Below are positions 9,063-18,677 of a stretch of 64,000 bases of DNA, in pieces. The notes under the pieces were generated by a model. The model did no database searches. It was not told where the DNA came from and worked only from the letters and a program-made list of their open reading frames with translations. The position numbers and the translations under genes were made by a program. Numbering within the stretch: position 1 is the first letter of the stretch; each line of letters opens with the position of its first letter. Source of the DNA: Pseudomonadota bacterium (GTDB taxonomy: Bacteria > Pseudomonadota > Gammaproteobacteria > Burkholderiales > REEB80); contig JAGXAQ010000002.1 of assembly GCA_018971485.1 (NCBI GenBank), positions 62,001 through 126,000 on the forward strand, written 5' to 3'.

Positions 9063-11752
9063 GCAAGCACCTCAACCGATTCAACCAGCATTCGTAACTG
9101 TCCAAGGCAGGAACCGCACTGGGTTCCACAGCCAGTCAAGGCCTGGATATGCTCAAAATCAGCTCCATCGCGAACACAGGCCGATATTTCAGATTCAGAT
9201 ACATCCTTGCAGGCGCAGACAATCCGCCCCCGGCTATCAATAGTACCGGGGATGTCCCCACCCGGCGCCAACAACCATAGCCCAAGATTGTCCGTACTCT
9301 TGCCTGAGGCCATCACTTCGCGTAACCGCTCCCACCCTTGGACCTGTCCACACAACCTTAATCCTGTCAGTTTTCCCTCTTCAATGAGCATACGCCGTGT
9401 CATATCCCGTCGGCTATCGCTATAACTGGCAATGGAACGCTCATCACCCATATCCAGCATTTCATCTATCTGCTGCAAAAGTTCCGGGGCAGAAGATCTG
9501 GACGCTGCAACACGAAACACCAGAACAGGAGCATCCAGACCATACTGGCTCAAGTTCGCATAATCAAAACATGCAAGCATGGACTGCATAACCTGCATTC
9601 TCCTGTTGACATCTCCTTGCCGCAGAATCACCATTTCCCAGGGCAAATCAACCGCCTCAACCTGGATCGGGATATTTTTTAGTTCAGGCTGGTGAGATAC
9701 CGGGTCGGTCCATCCCTTGATAAGCAGGTTGCATCCCCCCGACGTCATATACTGTTTACCCCAATGCATGGGGAAAAAGGCCTGTTGAGGATACATTTCT
9801 TCTGAAGCTTCAACCCGGGTAATCATGTTGCCCTGGCTACTGCAAACCTTGGCTGTTTGACCATTTTTTAATCCCCGGCGCTGCATGTCAAACCGGTTCA
9901 TCGACAGTACAGGTTCTACGGTATGATTACACAGACGGGCTATTTTTCCCGTACGGCTCATCCCGTGCCATTGATCCCTGAGCCGTCCCGTATTGAATAG
10001 GATAGGAAATGCCGGACTTATCGTCTCTGCAAGGGGTGCGTAACTGACTGGCTGAAAATGGGCCAGACCATCTGTTGTAGAAAAACGCCCCGTTTCATAC
10101 AGCCGGGACCTACCCTTTAAAGAGCCACTTGGACAAGGCCACTGGGTAGGTCCATGGCTATCCAGAAAACCGTAACTCAACCCGGTTATATCCAAATCCT
10201 GGCCTCGCGTTGACTGGCAATGCTCATCGAACACTTCAGAAACATGGCGATAGGGGAATAAGCTCTGGCTGTCCTTGCCAAGCTTAAGGCCCAGACATGA
10301 AGCAAACCGAACGACGATTTCCCAATCTGGCAAAGCCAGGCCTGGGGGTTCAACAGCTGGTTTAACATGAGTGATACGACGTTCAGAATTGGTCATGGTG
10401 CCTTCTTTCTCAGCCCAGCTTGCAGCGGGCAGAAAGACATCAGCATAGGCTGTGGTATCCGTTTGCTCATAAGCGTCCTGGACCACAACAAACCGGGCCT
10501 GGCACAAGGCTTCAATTACTGCAGCCTGGTTGGGCATGGATTGCACAGGATTAGTGCAGGCAATCCAGACTGCCTTGATTTGCCCACAACGCAGGGAATC
10601 AAACAGATCGACAGCCGGTTTCCCAGGCAAGGATGAAACCTTATCTATTCCCCAGAAGTCTGCCACTTCCTGCCGATGTTGCGGATTGCTCACTTCCCGA
10701 TGCCCTGGCAACAGGGTTGCCATGCCACCTACCTCCCGTCCTCCCATCGCATTAGGCTGACCTGTCAGCGACAAAGGGCCGGCTCCCGCCCGCCCAATCT
10801 GTCCCGTTGCCAGATGAAGGTTAAGTAATGCCATATTTTTGTCAGTGCCATGACTCGACTGGTTCAGTCCCTGGCAGTAAAGGGAAAGAGTTGCATCTGA
10901 CTGGGCAAATAAATGGGCTGCCTGATACAAGTCTGAAACAGGAATACCACATATATCAGCAACTTCCTGGGGTACCAGTTCTTCTATCTGCAACCGCAAC
11001 CGTGAAAACCCTGAAGTGTAGTGCTCTATGTAATTCCAATTACAGAGATCATCCTCAAGCATAATCTTCAGCATGCCATTAAATAGCATGACATCCGTTC
11101 CCGGAAAAACAGGCAAATGAAGATGTGCCGCATGGGCTGTTAATGTTTTACGGGGATCAACCACGATAATCTTTTTATCAGGATCGATCCGGCAAGCATC
11201 CTCAATTCGACGAAACAAGACAGGATGGGCATAGGCTGTATTTGAGCCTGCAATAAAAAAGCAGCTCGCCTGCTCAATATCCTCATAACAGGCAGGTGGT
11301 GCGTCAACTCCGAATACCTGCTTATAACCGGCTACGGCCGAAGACATGCAAAGACGGGAATTAGTGTCAATATTATTCGTTCCTATCAGGCCTTTTGCGA
11401 GCTTGTTAAAAACGTAATAATCCTCAGTTAGCAATTGGCCTGAAATATAAAAGGCAACACTATCAGGTCCATATTCATCAATAATCCGGGCAAATTGATC
11501 TGCACAATAATCCAGTGCTTCACTCCAGTCAGCTCTGTCTGACTCTCCTCCCCGTTCCTGCCTTATCCAAGGGTAAGCCGCTCGGCCATGCCCACCCAGA
11601 ACTTCAGCCAAAGCTGATCCTTTTGTGCACAGACGGCCATAATTGGCAGGATGATCCGGATCCCCTGACACTCGAACCGCACCATTTACATCCTTATCCA
11701 GAACTACACCACAACCAACACCACAATAACAACATACGCTTTTAGTCTGCAT
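9059..11752 (-). CDS. nasA: Assimilatory nitrate reductase catalytic subunit with C-terminal BFD-like [2Fe-2S] domain
   Basis: 897 aa molybdopterin oxidoreductase; N-terminal CCYCGVGCGV cluster motif; no Tat signal; C-terminal IVCACKDVSESEI…TGCGTQCGSCLGQL. Confidence 0.93.
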   Translation of the reverse strand: MQTKSVCCYCGVGCGVVLDKDVNGAVRVSGDPDHPANYGRLCTKGSALAEVLGGHGRAAYPWIRQERGGESDRADWSEALDYCADQFARIIDEYGPDSVAFYISGQLLTEDYYVFNKLAKGLIGTNNIDTNSRLCMSSAVAGYKQVFGVDAPPACYEDIEQASCFFIAGSNTAYAHPVLFRRIEDACRIDPDKKIIVVDPRKTLTAHAAHLHLPVFPGTDVMLFNGMLKIMLEDDLCNWNYIEHYTSGFSRLRLQIEELVPQEVADICGIPVSDLYQAAHLFAQSDATLSLYCQGLNQSSHGTDKNMALLNLHLATGQIGRAGAGPLSLTGQPNAMGGREVGGMATLLPGHREVSNPQHRQEVADFWGIDKVSSLPGKPAVDLFDSLRCGQIKAVWIACTNPVQSMPNQAAVIEALCQARFVVVQDAYEQTDTTAYADVFLPAASWAEKEGTMTNSERRITHVKPAVEPPGLALPDWEIVVRFASCLGLKLGKDSQSLFPYRHVSEVFDEHCQSTRGQDLDITGLSYGFLDSHGPTQWPCPSGSLKGRSRLYETGRFSTTDGLAHFQPVSYAPLAETISPAFPILFNTGRLRDQWHGMSRTGKIARLCNHTVEPVLSMNRFDMQRRGLKNGQTAKVCSSQGNMITRVEASEEMYPQQAFFPMHWGKQYMTSGGCNLLIKGWTDPVSHQPELKNIPIQVEAVDLPWEMVILRQGDVNRRMQVMQSMLACFDYANLSQYGLDAPVLVFRVAASRSSAPELLQQIDEMLDMGDERSIASYSDSRRDMTRRMLIEEGKLTGLRLCGQVQGWERLREVMASGKSTDNLGLWLLAPGGDIPGTIDSRGRIVCACKDVSESEISACVRDGADFEHIQALTGCGTQCGSCLGQLRMLVESVEVLA

Positions 11753-11853
11753 TCTTTAACTCCTGGCTACCGCTTTAGAAGCAAAGACCATACCAAATTA
11801 TAATTTTTCATTTAATCAACTAACTAGCACAAGAACAGCCTCAGCAGTGTTAA

Positions 11854-11894
11854 CAAAAAGCACCTTTTTGGGCAGATGCATCAAACTGATGCCC
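11854..11894 (-). promoter_or_regulatory. Candidate structured leader upstream of nasA (two adjacent hairpins)
   Basis: Perfect inverted repeats GCATCA-AAC-TGATGC (11878-11892) and CAAAAAG-CAC-CTTTTTG (11854-11870), ~100 nt upstream of the nasA start. Confidence 0.35.
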
Positions 11895-12097
11895 TATTGC
11901 TGCGCATGCTAACTAAAAGGGGAACCCTACTGACATACCCTGAAAACCTGAAAAAAACGCAGTATATGTGCACACACATTGCATACTGATTCACTAATAG
12001 AACCAGGTTACTTATTTATCCCCAATAAAGACAATACCGTTCAACGTAACAGTCCTGATTTAAGCTTGAGTGTGTCTAGCAGAATATCTGGATCTAA

Positions 12098-12928
12098 TAT
12101 GGGGCTAGTCAAGTTAAGGATATTTATCATCTCCACTGGCTGGATCAGCACATGTCAGGGATCAGGCTGTCTGCCATCAACCGTGTTCTCCTCGAGGAAA
12201 TCATCCAGGCCAAAAGCGTAGAAGGAGTCAAGCCACGCACGGTCAACGGCGTCATCAATACTGTTCGTGCAGTACTCAACAAGGCATGGAAAGATTGGGA
12301 ATGGATAGACCGTATTCCTAAATTCCGTATGCTTCCGGAGCCAAAACGCCGGATACGGTTCATCACCCGTGAAGAAGCAGAAAGACTGCTCAGGCAGCTT
12401 CCAGAGCATCTCAGGCGCATGGCCATCTTTGCGCTTGAAACAGGATTACGCCGGGCAAACGTCACCGGCCTGCGCTGGAACCAGCTTGATCTTGAACGCC
12501 GCATCGCCTGGGTTCACCCTGACGAGGCCAAGGCACGCAAGGCCATCGCCGTTCCCCTGTCGAGGACCGCAATAGCCGTCATCAGGGAATGTCTCGGCCA
12601 GCATGAGGAATCCGTGTTCACCTACAAGGGCAAAAGGGTGATGCTCACCTGCACGAATGCTTGGGCAAATGCATGCAAACGGGCAAATATCGAGGATTTT
12701 CGCTGGCATGATCTGCGTCATACCTGGGCAAGCTGGCATGTCCAGGACGGGACACCGCTCCATGTCCTGCAGGAACTCGGGGGATGGGAAAGCAGCGAGA
12801 TGGTCAGGAAATATGCCCACCTGACGACAGAACACCTGGCATCCTGGGTAGAACGCCATGAAGGATTGACGGTTGGAGATAGGTCAGCCTTGGTGACAGT
12901 TTTACCTACAGTGTCTAAAAAGGCATGA
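12098..12928 (+). pseudogene. Tyrosine recombinase/phage integrase, 5'-truncated (catalytic domain retained)
   Basis: Catalytic motifs ETGLRRANVTGLRW, WHDLRHTWASW, MVRKYAHLT. Integrase-like homology continues upstream of the annotated Met (…IYHLHWLDQHMSGIRLSAINR) to an in-frame TAA at 12095-12097; full N-terminal domain absent; ORF track 12152-12928. Confidence 0.75.
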
Positions 12929-12958
12929 TCAAAATATCAGCTAGCCCTTTGATTCAAT

Positions 12959-13035
12959 TGGTCGGAGCGAGAGGATTCGAACCTCCGACCCCTTGCACCC
13001 CATGCAAGTGCGCTACCAGGCTGCGCCACGCTCCG
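12959..13035 (-). tRNA. tRNA-Pro (anticodon GGG)
   Basis: Minus strand CGGAGCG TG GCGCAGCCTGGTAGCGC A CTTGC ATGGGGT GCAAG … GGTTCGAATCC … CGCTCCG A CCA; cloverleaf pairs by eye, CCA encoded. Confidence 0.96.
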
Positions 13036-13069
13036 AGATAGTGATTATAGCCGACGGACTACATCGTGG

Positions 13070-13468
13070 CTAGATTGAAAGCAACTCAATAATTGCTCTA
13101 AGTTCGCAACGCCAATCCGAAGCACTGTTCTTGCCCTCGTTTTCAAAAAGAGAGGGCTGTTCCCGAGAGGCCGGTGATTGCAGTATCACCGCCTGTTCCA
13201 ACTGTCCTCTCGCGCCGCTTATTGTAAACCCTTGTTCATAGAGTAATTCACGAATACGCCTAACCAATATCACTTCATGATACTGGTAATACCGCCGGTT
13301 CCCCCGACGTTTGACAGGCTTGAGCTGACCAAACTCCTGTTCCCAATAACGTAATACATGGGGTTTGACTCCACATAAATCCGCTACTTCACCAATCGTA
13401 AAATACCGCTTGGTCGGAATAGGTTGCAAAATCAACTTATTGATGATTTCCGTCATAACTATCTTCAA
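13070..13468 (-). CDS. MerR-family transcriptional regulator (ihfA-linked)
   Basis: [45 protein letters not shown]; canonical position after ihfA. Confidence 0.9.
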   Translation of the reverse strand: MKIVMTEIINKLILQPIPTKRYFTIGEVADLCGVKPHVLRYWEQEFGQLKPVKRRGNRRYYQYHEVILVRRIRELLYEQGFTISGARGQLEQAVILQSPASREQPSLFENEGKNSASDWRCELRAIIELLSI

Positions 13469-13760
13469 CCAAGCCCTTTAACTTCTGGCTGGCATGAAAG
13501 GTAACAACACGTCTGGCAGTAATAGGGATTTCTTCACCTGTCTTGGGATTACGCCCTGGACGTTGGGGTTTGTCACGCAATTCAAAATTGCCGAATCCGG
13601 ACAGCTTTACCCCATCTCCTTCTTCCAAAGCCTGTCTAATCTCTTCAAAAAAAGATTCAACCATATCTTTTGCTTCTCGTTTATTGAGACCGACTTTTTC
13701 AAAAAGCAAATCGGCTAGTTCAGCTTTAGTTAATGTCATATTACTTTTGGTGACAGACAC
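13437..13760 (-). CDS. ihfA: Integration host factor alpha subunit
   Basis: [79 protein letters not shown]. Confidence 0.96.
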   Translation of the reverse strand: MSVTKSNMTLTKAELADLLFEKVGLNKREAKDMVESFFEEIRQALEEGDGVKLSGFGNFELRDKPQRPGRNPKTGEEIPITARRVVTFHASQKLKGLVEDSYDGNHQ

Positions 13761-13967
13761 GAAAATAGAGCTCCGAATCCGGCACCCCTCCTAGCTTAAT
13801 GTTGAAATCTATCCTATTAAAGAGGATAAATAAAAAATGCACACCCAAACTACAGTGCATTACCTTAAAACCTGAATCGATTTCTTCACCTGAAATCCGG
13901 GCAACTTCAGACACCGCAACTGGCTTTCTTTCCCGACCCCGTAAGCTGCAAGAGTTTTTACATTCAA

Positions 13968-16322
13968 TCAAACGCGCAAAACGGCATCAAACCTACTGGT
14001 GAGAAATTCAGTCAGGCCCAACATGACCTCATCCACCTCAGTGTCGGTTAAAGTTTTCTGAGTATCTTGCATCATCACCTTGAATGCAAGACTTTTTTTA
14101 CCTTCGTCAATACCTCTTCCGCGATACTCGTCAAACAGGGAAATATCAACAATCTGTTCAGGCACTGTGGGCCATAATGCATCCAGAATCTCCTGCCATG
14201 TCCGTTCACAACTGACAATAATAGCCAAATCCCGTCTGACCAGAGGTTGCCGTGATAAGGGTTGTGCCTTTGGTACCGAGCGGGTTCTCAAGGATTCAAG
14301 TTCTAGCTCAAACAAAACAGGTGCCTGAGCCAACCCATATTCCTGACACCATCTAGGATGCAAGACACCCAGCCATCCTGTCAACCTGCCATTCAGTTCT
14401 ATCCGTGCGCATTGAGTCGGATGCAACGCAGGATGAACGGCTGGAACAAACCTGAAATCCGGATTAAGCGCCTCAATATCAGCCTTTATATCAAAAAGAT
14501 CAACCTGCCTTGATACAGAACCCCATTGCTGGGCAACCACATCTCCATAACATAGCCCACCCACATACCTGGGTTGTGCAAGCTGCTGTTTCTCGTCTAT
14601 AAACACAGTTCCTATCTCAAAAATCCTGACCCTTTCCTGTTTATAGTTAAGATTTGTACGCAAACAGTCTACCAACCCCCCGAACAATGTGGAACGCATC
14701 ACACCCATCTGGCTGGAAATAGGATTTCTGAGCTTAAGCAAAGAAGCATCAACATCATAACGTAAAGCCTGTTCCCAAAGTTCATCCACAAAACTGTAGG
14801 TGATGATTTCCTGATAATCACGAGACACAAACCAGGAGCGCACCTGGGAAACCGACAACATCGACTCCTGCGCTGGCAGCATGGTAAACTGTCCCTTTGG
14901 CAGGGTAGTCGCAACATGATCATAACCAAACAATCTTGCAGCTTCTTCAATCAGGTCTGCTTCACTGGAAACATCGAAACGAAATCCAGGGGGAGTCACC
15001 ATCCAGCCCTGCTCCACAGGCACTATCTCAAATCCAAGCCGCAGAAAAAACAAGGTCACTTCATCAGAAGGAATATGCGTACCCAGTAGCCGAAGCATTC
15101 TGGACTGTCTTAACAAAATCGCTGAAGGTGGTGGTATTGCTGCTCCTTGTGAAACAACCGGCCCACATGCCCCACCTCCATACTCGAGAATTAACTGAAC
15201 TGCCCGATTCAAGGCACGCTGCGCAAGATCTCGCCCCACCCCCCGTTCAAACCGGTAAGCTGCCTCGGAAGCCACATTCAGGACTCGTGCCCGTCCTGCA
15301 ATCGTATCAGGTGAAAACCAGGCACTCTCAAGAAACAAATCCCGGGTTGTCAGGCTAACCGCACTTTCCAACCCCCCCATGACTCCCGCAACTGCTAAGG
15401 GCCCTTGGCTATCAGCAATCACAAGCGCTTCGTCCAGGTTAACCCGTTGGCCATCAAGCAACGTCAGTTGTTCACCTGATATTGCCTTACGCACAATAAT
15501 TTCATCATGGATATGATTCAGATCAAATGCATGAAGGGGCTGGCCTAGTTCAAGCATAACGTAATTGGTTACGTCTACGAGAAGATTTTTAGGCCGAAAA
15601 CCACATCGTTCAAGTCGCCTCCTAATCCACAAAGGGGTAGATGCCTGCGGATTAATGCCCCGTATTACCTGTCCAAGATAACGCGGACAGGCCTGTTTTT
15701 CATCCAGTCTGACAGGCACCTCATCCGGCAACCCGGGCTTATTCTTTCCAACCTGCAATGCACAAAAATCCAAACCGGTAATTGCAGCAACCTCCCGGGC
15801 AATACCTTCCACACTAAGACAGTCACTTCTATTCGGAGTCAGCTTGAGTGTAAGCACCCGATCATCCAGATCAAGCAGTTCCCGCACATCCAGACCTGGA
15901 ACTGTTTCCTCAGGAAACACAAGCAATCCATCCACTGCATCCTCAAGCCCAAGCTCACCAGCCGAACAGAGCATACCCTGTGATTCAATACCACGCAATT
16001 TCCCCAATTTAATGACTAATTCGGGTAACCGGGCTCCAACTCTTGCACAGGGCACAACCATTCCGGGCCGAACATTAGGGGCCCCACACACAATCTGGAG
16101 CATCCGGGTCTCGCCAACATCAACCTGGCAAACTGACAGACGGTCAGCATTGGGGTGTTTCGTTACTGAAACGACCCGACCTGCCACAACACCGGAAAAA
16201 ACCGCTCCTACCGGTTCAACAGACTCCACTTCCAGACCTGCCATCGTCAAAGCATCCGCCAGGGCAATCGTGTCCATATCCGGATTTACATATTCACGCA
16301 ACCAATTTTCGGAAATCTTCAC
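13968..16322 (-). CDS. pheT: Phenylalanyl-tRNA synthetase beta subunit
   Basis: 784 aa; MKISENWLREYVNP, tRNA-binding domain, adjacent to pheS. Confidence 0.97.
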   Translation of the reverse strand: MKISENWLREYVNPDMDTIALADALTMAGLEVESVEPVGAVFSGVVAGRVVSVTKHPNADRLSVCQVDVGETRMLQIVCGAPNVRPGMVVPCARVGARLPELVIKLGKLRGIESQGMLCSAGELGLEDAVDGLLVFPEETVPGLDVRELLDLDDRVLTLKLTPNRSDCLSVEGIAREVAAITGLDFCALQVGKNKPGLPDEVPVRLDEKQACPRYLGQVIRGINPQASTPLWIRRRLERCGFRPKNLLVDVTNYVMLELGQPLHAFDLNHIHDEIIVRKAISGEQLTLLDGQRVNLDEALVIADSQGPLAVAGVMGGLESAVSLTTRDLFLESAWFSPDTIAGRARVLNVASEAAYRFERGVGRDLAQRALNRAVQLILEYGGGACGPVVSQGAAIPPPSAILLRQSRMLRLLGTHIPSDEVTLFFLRLGFEIVPVEQGWMVTPPGFRFDVSSEADLIEEAARLFGYDHVATTLPKGQFTMLPAQESMLSVSQVRSWFVSRDYQEIITYSFVDELWEQALRYDVDASLLKLRNPISSQMGVMRSTLFGGLVDCLRTNLNYKQERVRIFEIGTVFIDEKQQLAQPRYVGGLCYGDVVAQQWGSVSRQVDLFDIKADIEALNPDFRFVPAVHPALHPTQCARIELNGRLTGWLGVLHPRWCQEYGLAQAPVLFELELESLRTRSVPKAQPLSRQPLVRRDLAIIVSCERTWQEILDALWPTVPEQIVDISLFDEYRGRGIDEGKKSLAFKVMMQDTQKTLTDTEVDEVMLGLTEFLTSRFDAVLRV

Positions 16323-16337
16323 GATCCTGTCCCCCGC

Positions 16338-17357
16338 TCATGCAAACTGCTTTAGAAAACGCAAATCATTTTCAAAGAACAACCGCAAATCATCAACACC
16401 ATAACGCAACATGGCCAGGCGCTCCACACCCATACCAAAAGCAAAACCGAGCCATTGTTCCGAATTGATACTGACATGTTCAAACACATTGTTGTGCACC
16501 ATGCCGCATCCTAGCACTTCAAGCCAGCCCGTCTGGCTGCAGATTCGGCACCCGGAACCATGGCAGCCCACGCATGCTATATCCATCTCTGCCGACGGTT
16601 CCGTAAAAGGGAAAAAAGACGGGCGAAAACGCACCTTGAGATTATCGCGTTCAAAAAAGCGTTGCATAAACTCAGCCAGAAGCCCCTTCAAGTCCGAAAA
16701 GCTCGCCTGTTCATCAACCCAAAGCCCTTCAACCTGATGAAACATGGGGGTATGCGTCACATCAGAATCACACCGGAAAACCCGACCCGGCGCAATAATC
16801 CGAAGAGGAGGTCGGTGAGCCTGCATATACCTTATCTGGACTGGGGATGTATGAGTTCGAAGCACCCGGGTCTCATCCAGATAAAACGTGTCATGCATGG
16901 CGCGAGCCGGGTGTTTTTCGGGGATGTTCAAGGCTGTAAAATTATAGAAATCCGTCTCGATTTCAGGGCCCTCAGCAACTGTAAAGCCCATGCTGGTAAA
17001 CAGGGTTTCAATCCGATCTATCGTAGCGGTAACAGGATGTACCCCCCCTCGGCCTAACCCGCGACCCGGTTTGGTCACATCAAGTCTTTCACGGGCCAGT
17101 TGCGTTTCAAGCTCTGCAGCCAGTATGTCCTGCCGCCGCTGTATAAAAGCCGTTTCAATGTTTCTCTTGGCCTCATTAATCAATGAGCCTGCAGCGCGAC
17201 GATCCTCGGCCGGCAAACTGCCCAAGCTACGCAACTGCTCTGTCAAGCTTCCGTTTCGCCCTAAGACATGGGCTTTAACCAGCTCAAGATCCTGTACGGA
17301 TGGGGCTTGTTCCATCTGCCTCATGGCATCCTGAACGAGCTTGCTCATATCGATCAT
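16338..17357 (-). CDS. pheS: Phenylalanyl-tRNA synthetase alpha subunit
   Basis: Class II aaRS motifs [27 protein letters not shown]; start set at [11 protein letters not shown] (internal Met of ORF 16338-17465). Confidence 0.96.
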   Translation of the reverse strand: MIDMSKLVQDAMRQMEQAPSVQDLELVKAHVLGRNGSLTEQLRSLGSLPAEDRRAAGSLINEAKRNIETAFIQRRQDILAAELETQLARERLDVTKPGRGLGRGGVHPVTATIDRIETLFTSMGFTVAEGPEIETDFYNFTALNIPEKHPARAMHDTFYLDETRVLRTHTSPVQIRYMQAHRPPLRIIAPGRVFRCDSDVTHTPMFHQVEGLWVDEQASFSDLKGLLAEFMQRFFERDNLKVRFRPSFFPFTEPSAEMDIACVGCHGSGCRICSQTGWLEVLGCGMVHNNVFEHVSINSEQWLGFAFGMGVERLAMLRYGVDDLRLFFENDLRFLKQFA

Positions 17358-17449
17358 GTCATTCTCCTGATGGGTGCTCCTGCCTTGGACTAACCCATCA
17401 TACGAAATTAGCTCCAACAAATTGCTGGCACAGCTCTTTCTGATAACAA

Positions 17450-17475
17450 AAAAGGAGGCCCTCAAGCCTCCTTTT
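17450..17475 (-). terminator. Rho-independent terminator or attenuator between rplT and pheS
   Basis: Perfect inverted repeat AAAAGGAGGC-(6 nt)-GCCTCCTTTT followed on the minus strand by TTGTTA. Confidence 0.8.
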
Positions 17476-17489
17476 CTGCACAGGCCAGC

Positions 17490-17849
17490 TTAAGCAGCAA
17501 GACTTGCCTTGGCTTGCTCAACAATCTTGGCAAAAGCCGGCTTGTCAAACACAGCTAGATCAGCCAGAACCTTACGGTCCACTTCGATAGCCGCTTTTTT
17601 CAAACCATTCATGAATGCGCTGTAGGTCATGCCACACTCTCTGGATGCAGCGTTAATCCGCGTAATCCATAATGCCCGGAACTGTCTCTTACGTTGCCGG
17701 CGATCACGGTACTGATATTGACCTGCCTTCATTACAGCCTGTTTGGCTATCCGGTACACATTCTTACGCCGGCCCCGATATCCCTTGGCCAGTTCCAGCA
17801 CCTTCTTGTGCCGTGCATGGGCTGTCACACCACGTTTGACTCTTGGCAT
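17490..17849 (-). CDS. rplT: 50S ribosomal protein L20
   Basis: [54 protein letters not shown]. Confidence 0.98.
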   Translation of the reverse strand: MPRVKRGVTAHARHKKVLELAKGYRGRRKNVYRIAKQAVMKAGQYQYRDRRQRKRQFRALWITRINAASRECGMTYSAFMNGLKKAAIEVDRKVLADLAVFDKPAFAKIVEQAKASLAA

Positions 17850-17858
17850 GATTTCTCC

Positions 17859-18056
17859 TTATGCGTAGGGCAACATGGCGCGAACCTGACGCTCGTTGCT
17901 TTTCGCAACCATAGTCGTTCCACGCAAATGGCGTTTATTCTTGGTCGTCTTCTTCGTCAAAATATGACGAAGATTGGCGTGTGAGCGCTTAAGCCCACCA
18001 CTGCCTAGCGCCTTGAAGCGCTTTGCAGCTCCACTCTTGGTCTTCATTTTTGGCAT
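17859..18056 (-). CDS. rpmI: 50S ribosomal protein L35
   Basis: [47 protein letters not shown]. Confidence 0.98.
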   Translation of the reverse strand: MPKMKTKSGAAKRFKALGSGGLKRSHANLRHILTKKTTKNKRHLRGTTMVAKSNERQVRAMLPYA

Positions 18057-18130
18057 AGCCTGATACTCCGCATTAAATTAATCATGAGCACCCATTCAAT
18101 CGCTGAACACCTGAGCCGGTTCAAACCAAA

Positions 18131-18655
18131 TCAGGGTGCCTTCTTCTTGGGACTGATCACCATAACCATCTGTCTGCCTTCGAGCCGGGGAAACTGCTCA
18201 ACAACTCCATCCTCAGACAGGTCTTCTTCAACCCGCCTCAGCAAGCGCACCCCGATTTCCTGGTGCGTCATTTCCCTTCCCCTGAAACGCAAGGTGACTT
18301 TGGTCTTGTCCCCTTCCTGTAGGAAACGTATCAGGTTGCGTAGCTTGACCTGATAATCCCCTTCATCCGTTCCCGGACGAAACTTTACTTCCTTAACCTG
18401 AATCTGCTTCTGCTTAACCTTGGCTTCATGCTGACGCTTACTCTGCTGGTACTTAAACTTCCCGTAATCCATCAGGCGACAGACTGGAGGCTCGGCCTGA
18501 GGGGCAATCTCCACCAAATCCACCTGGGCTTCTTCAGCCAGTTCAAGCGCCTGTGCCAGGCCAACAATTCCAAGCTGCTCATTGTCAACACCAATCAAGC
18601 GAATCTGTGGTGCATTGATTTCACCATTAATCCGCGACTCTTTTTCCTGAGCGAT
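18131..18655 (-). CDS. infC: Translation initiation factor IF-3, apparent non-AUG (ATC) start
   Basis: [25 protein letters not shown]…; GGAGG-TTTACT-ATC-GCT-CAG on the minus strand; no ATG/GTG/TTG suitably placed after the SD. Confidence 0.93.
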   Translation of the reverse strand: MAQEKESRINGEINAPQIRLIGVDNEQLGIVGLAQALELAEEAQVDLVEIAPQAEPPVCRLMDYGKFKYQQSKRQHEAKVKQKQIQVKEVKFRPGTDEGDYQVKLRNLIRFLQEGDKTKVTLRFRGREMTHQEIGVRLLRRVEEDLSEDGVVEQFPRLEGRQMVMVISPKKKAP

Positions 18656-18677
18656 AGTAAACCTCCAAATCAAAAAA

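Noticed and set aside
12145-12859. Minus-strand ORFs of 84-137 aa opposite the recombinase
   Set aside because: They are antisense shadows of a clear recombinase coding frame; no recognisable motif.
13741-13971. 76-aa minus-strand ORF between ihfA and pheT
   Set aside because: Low-complexity, overlaps both gene edges, no motif; probably spacer.
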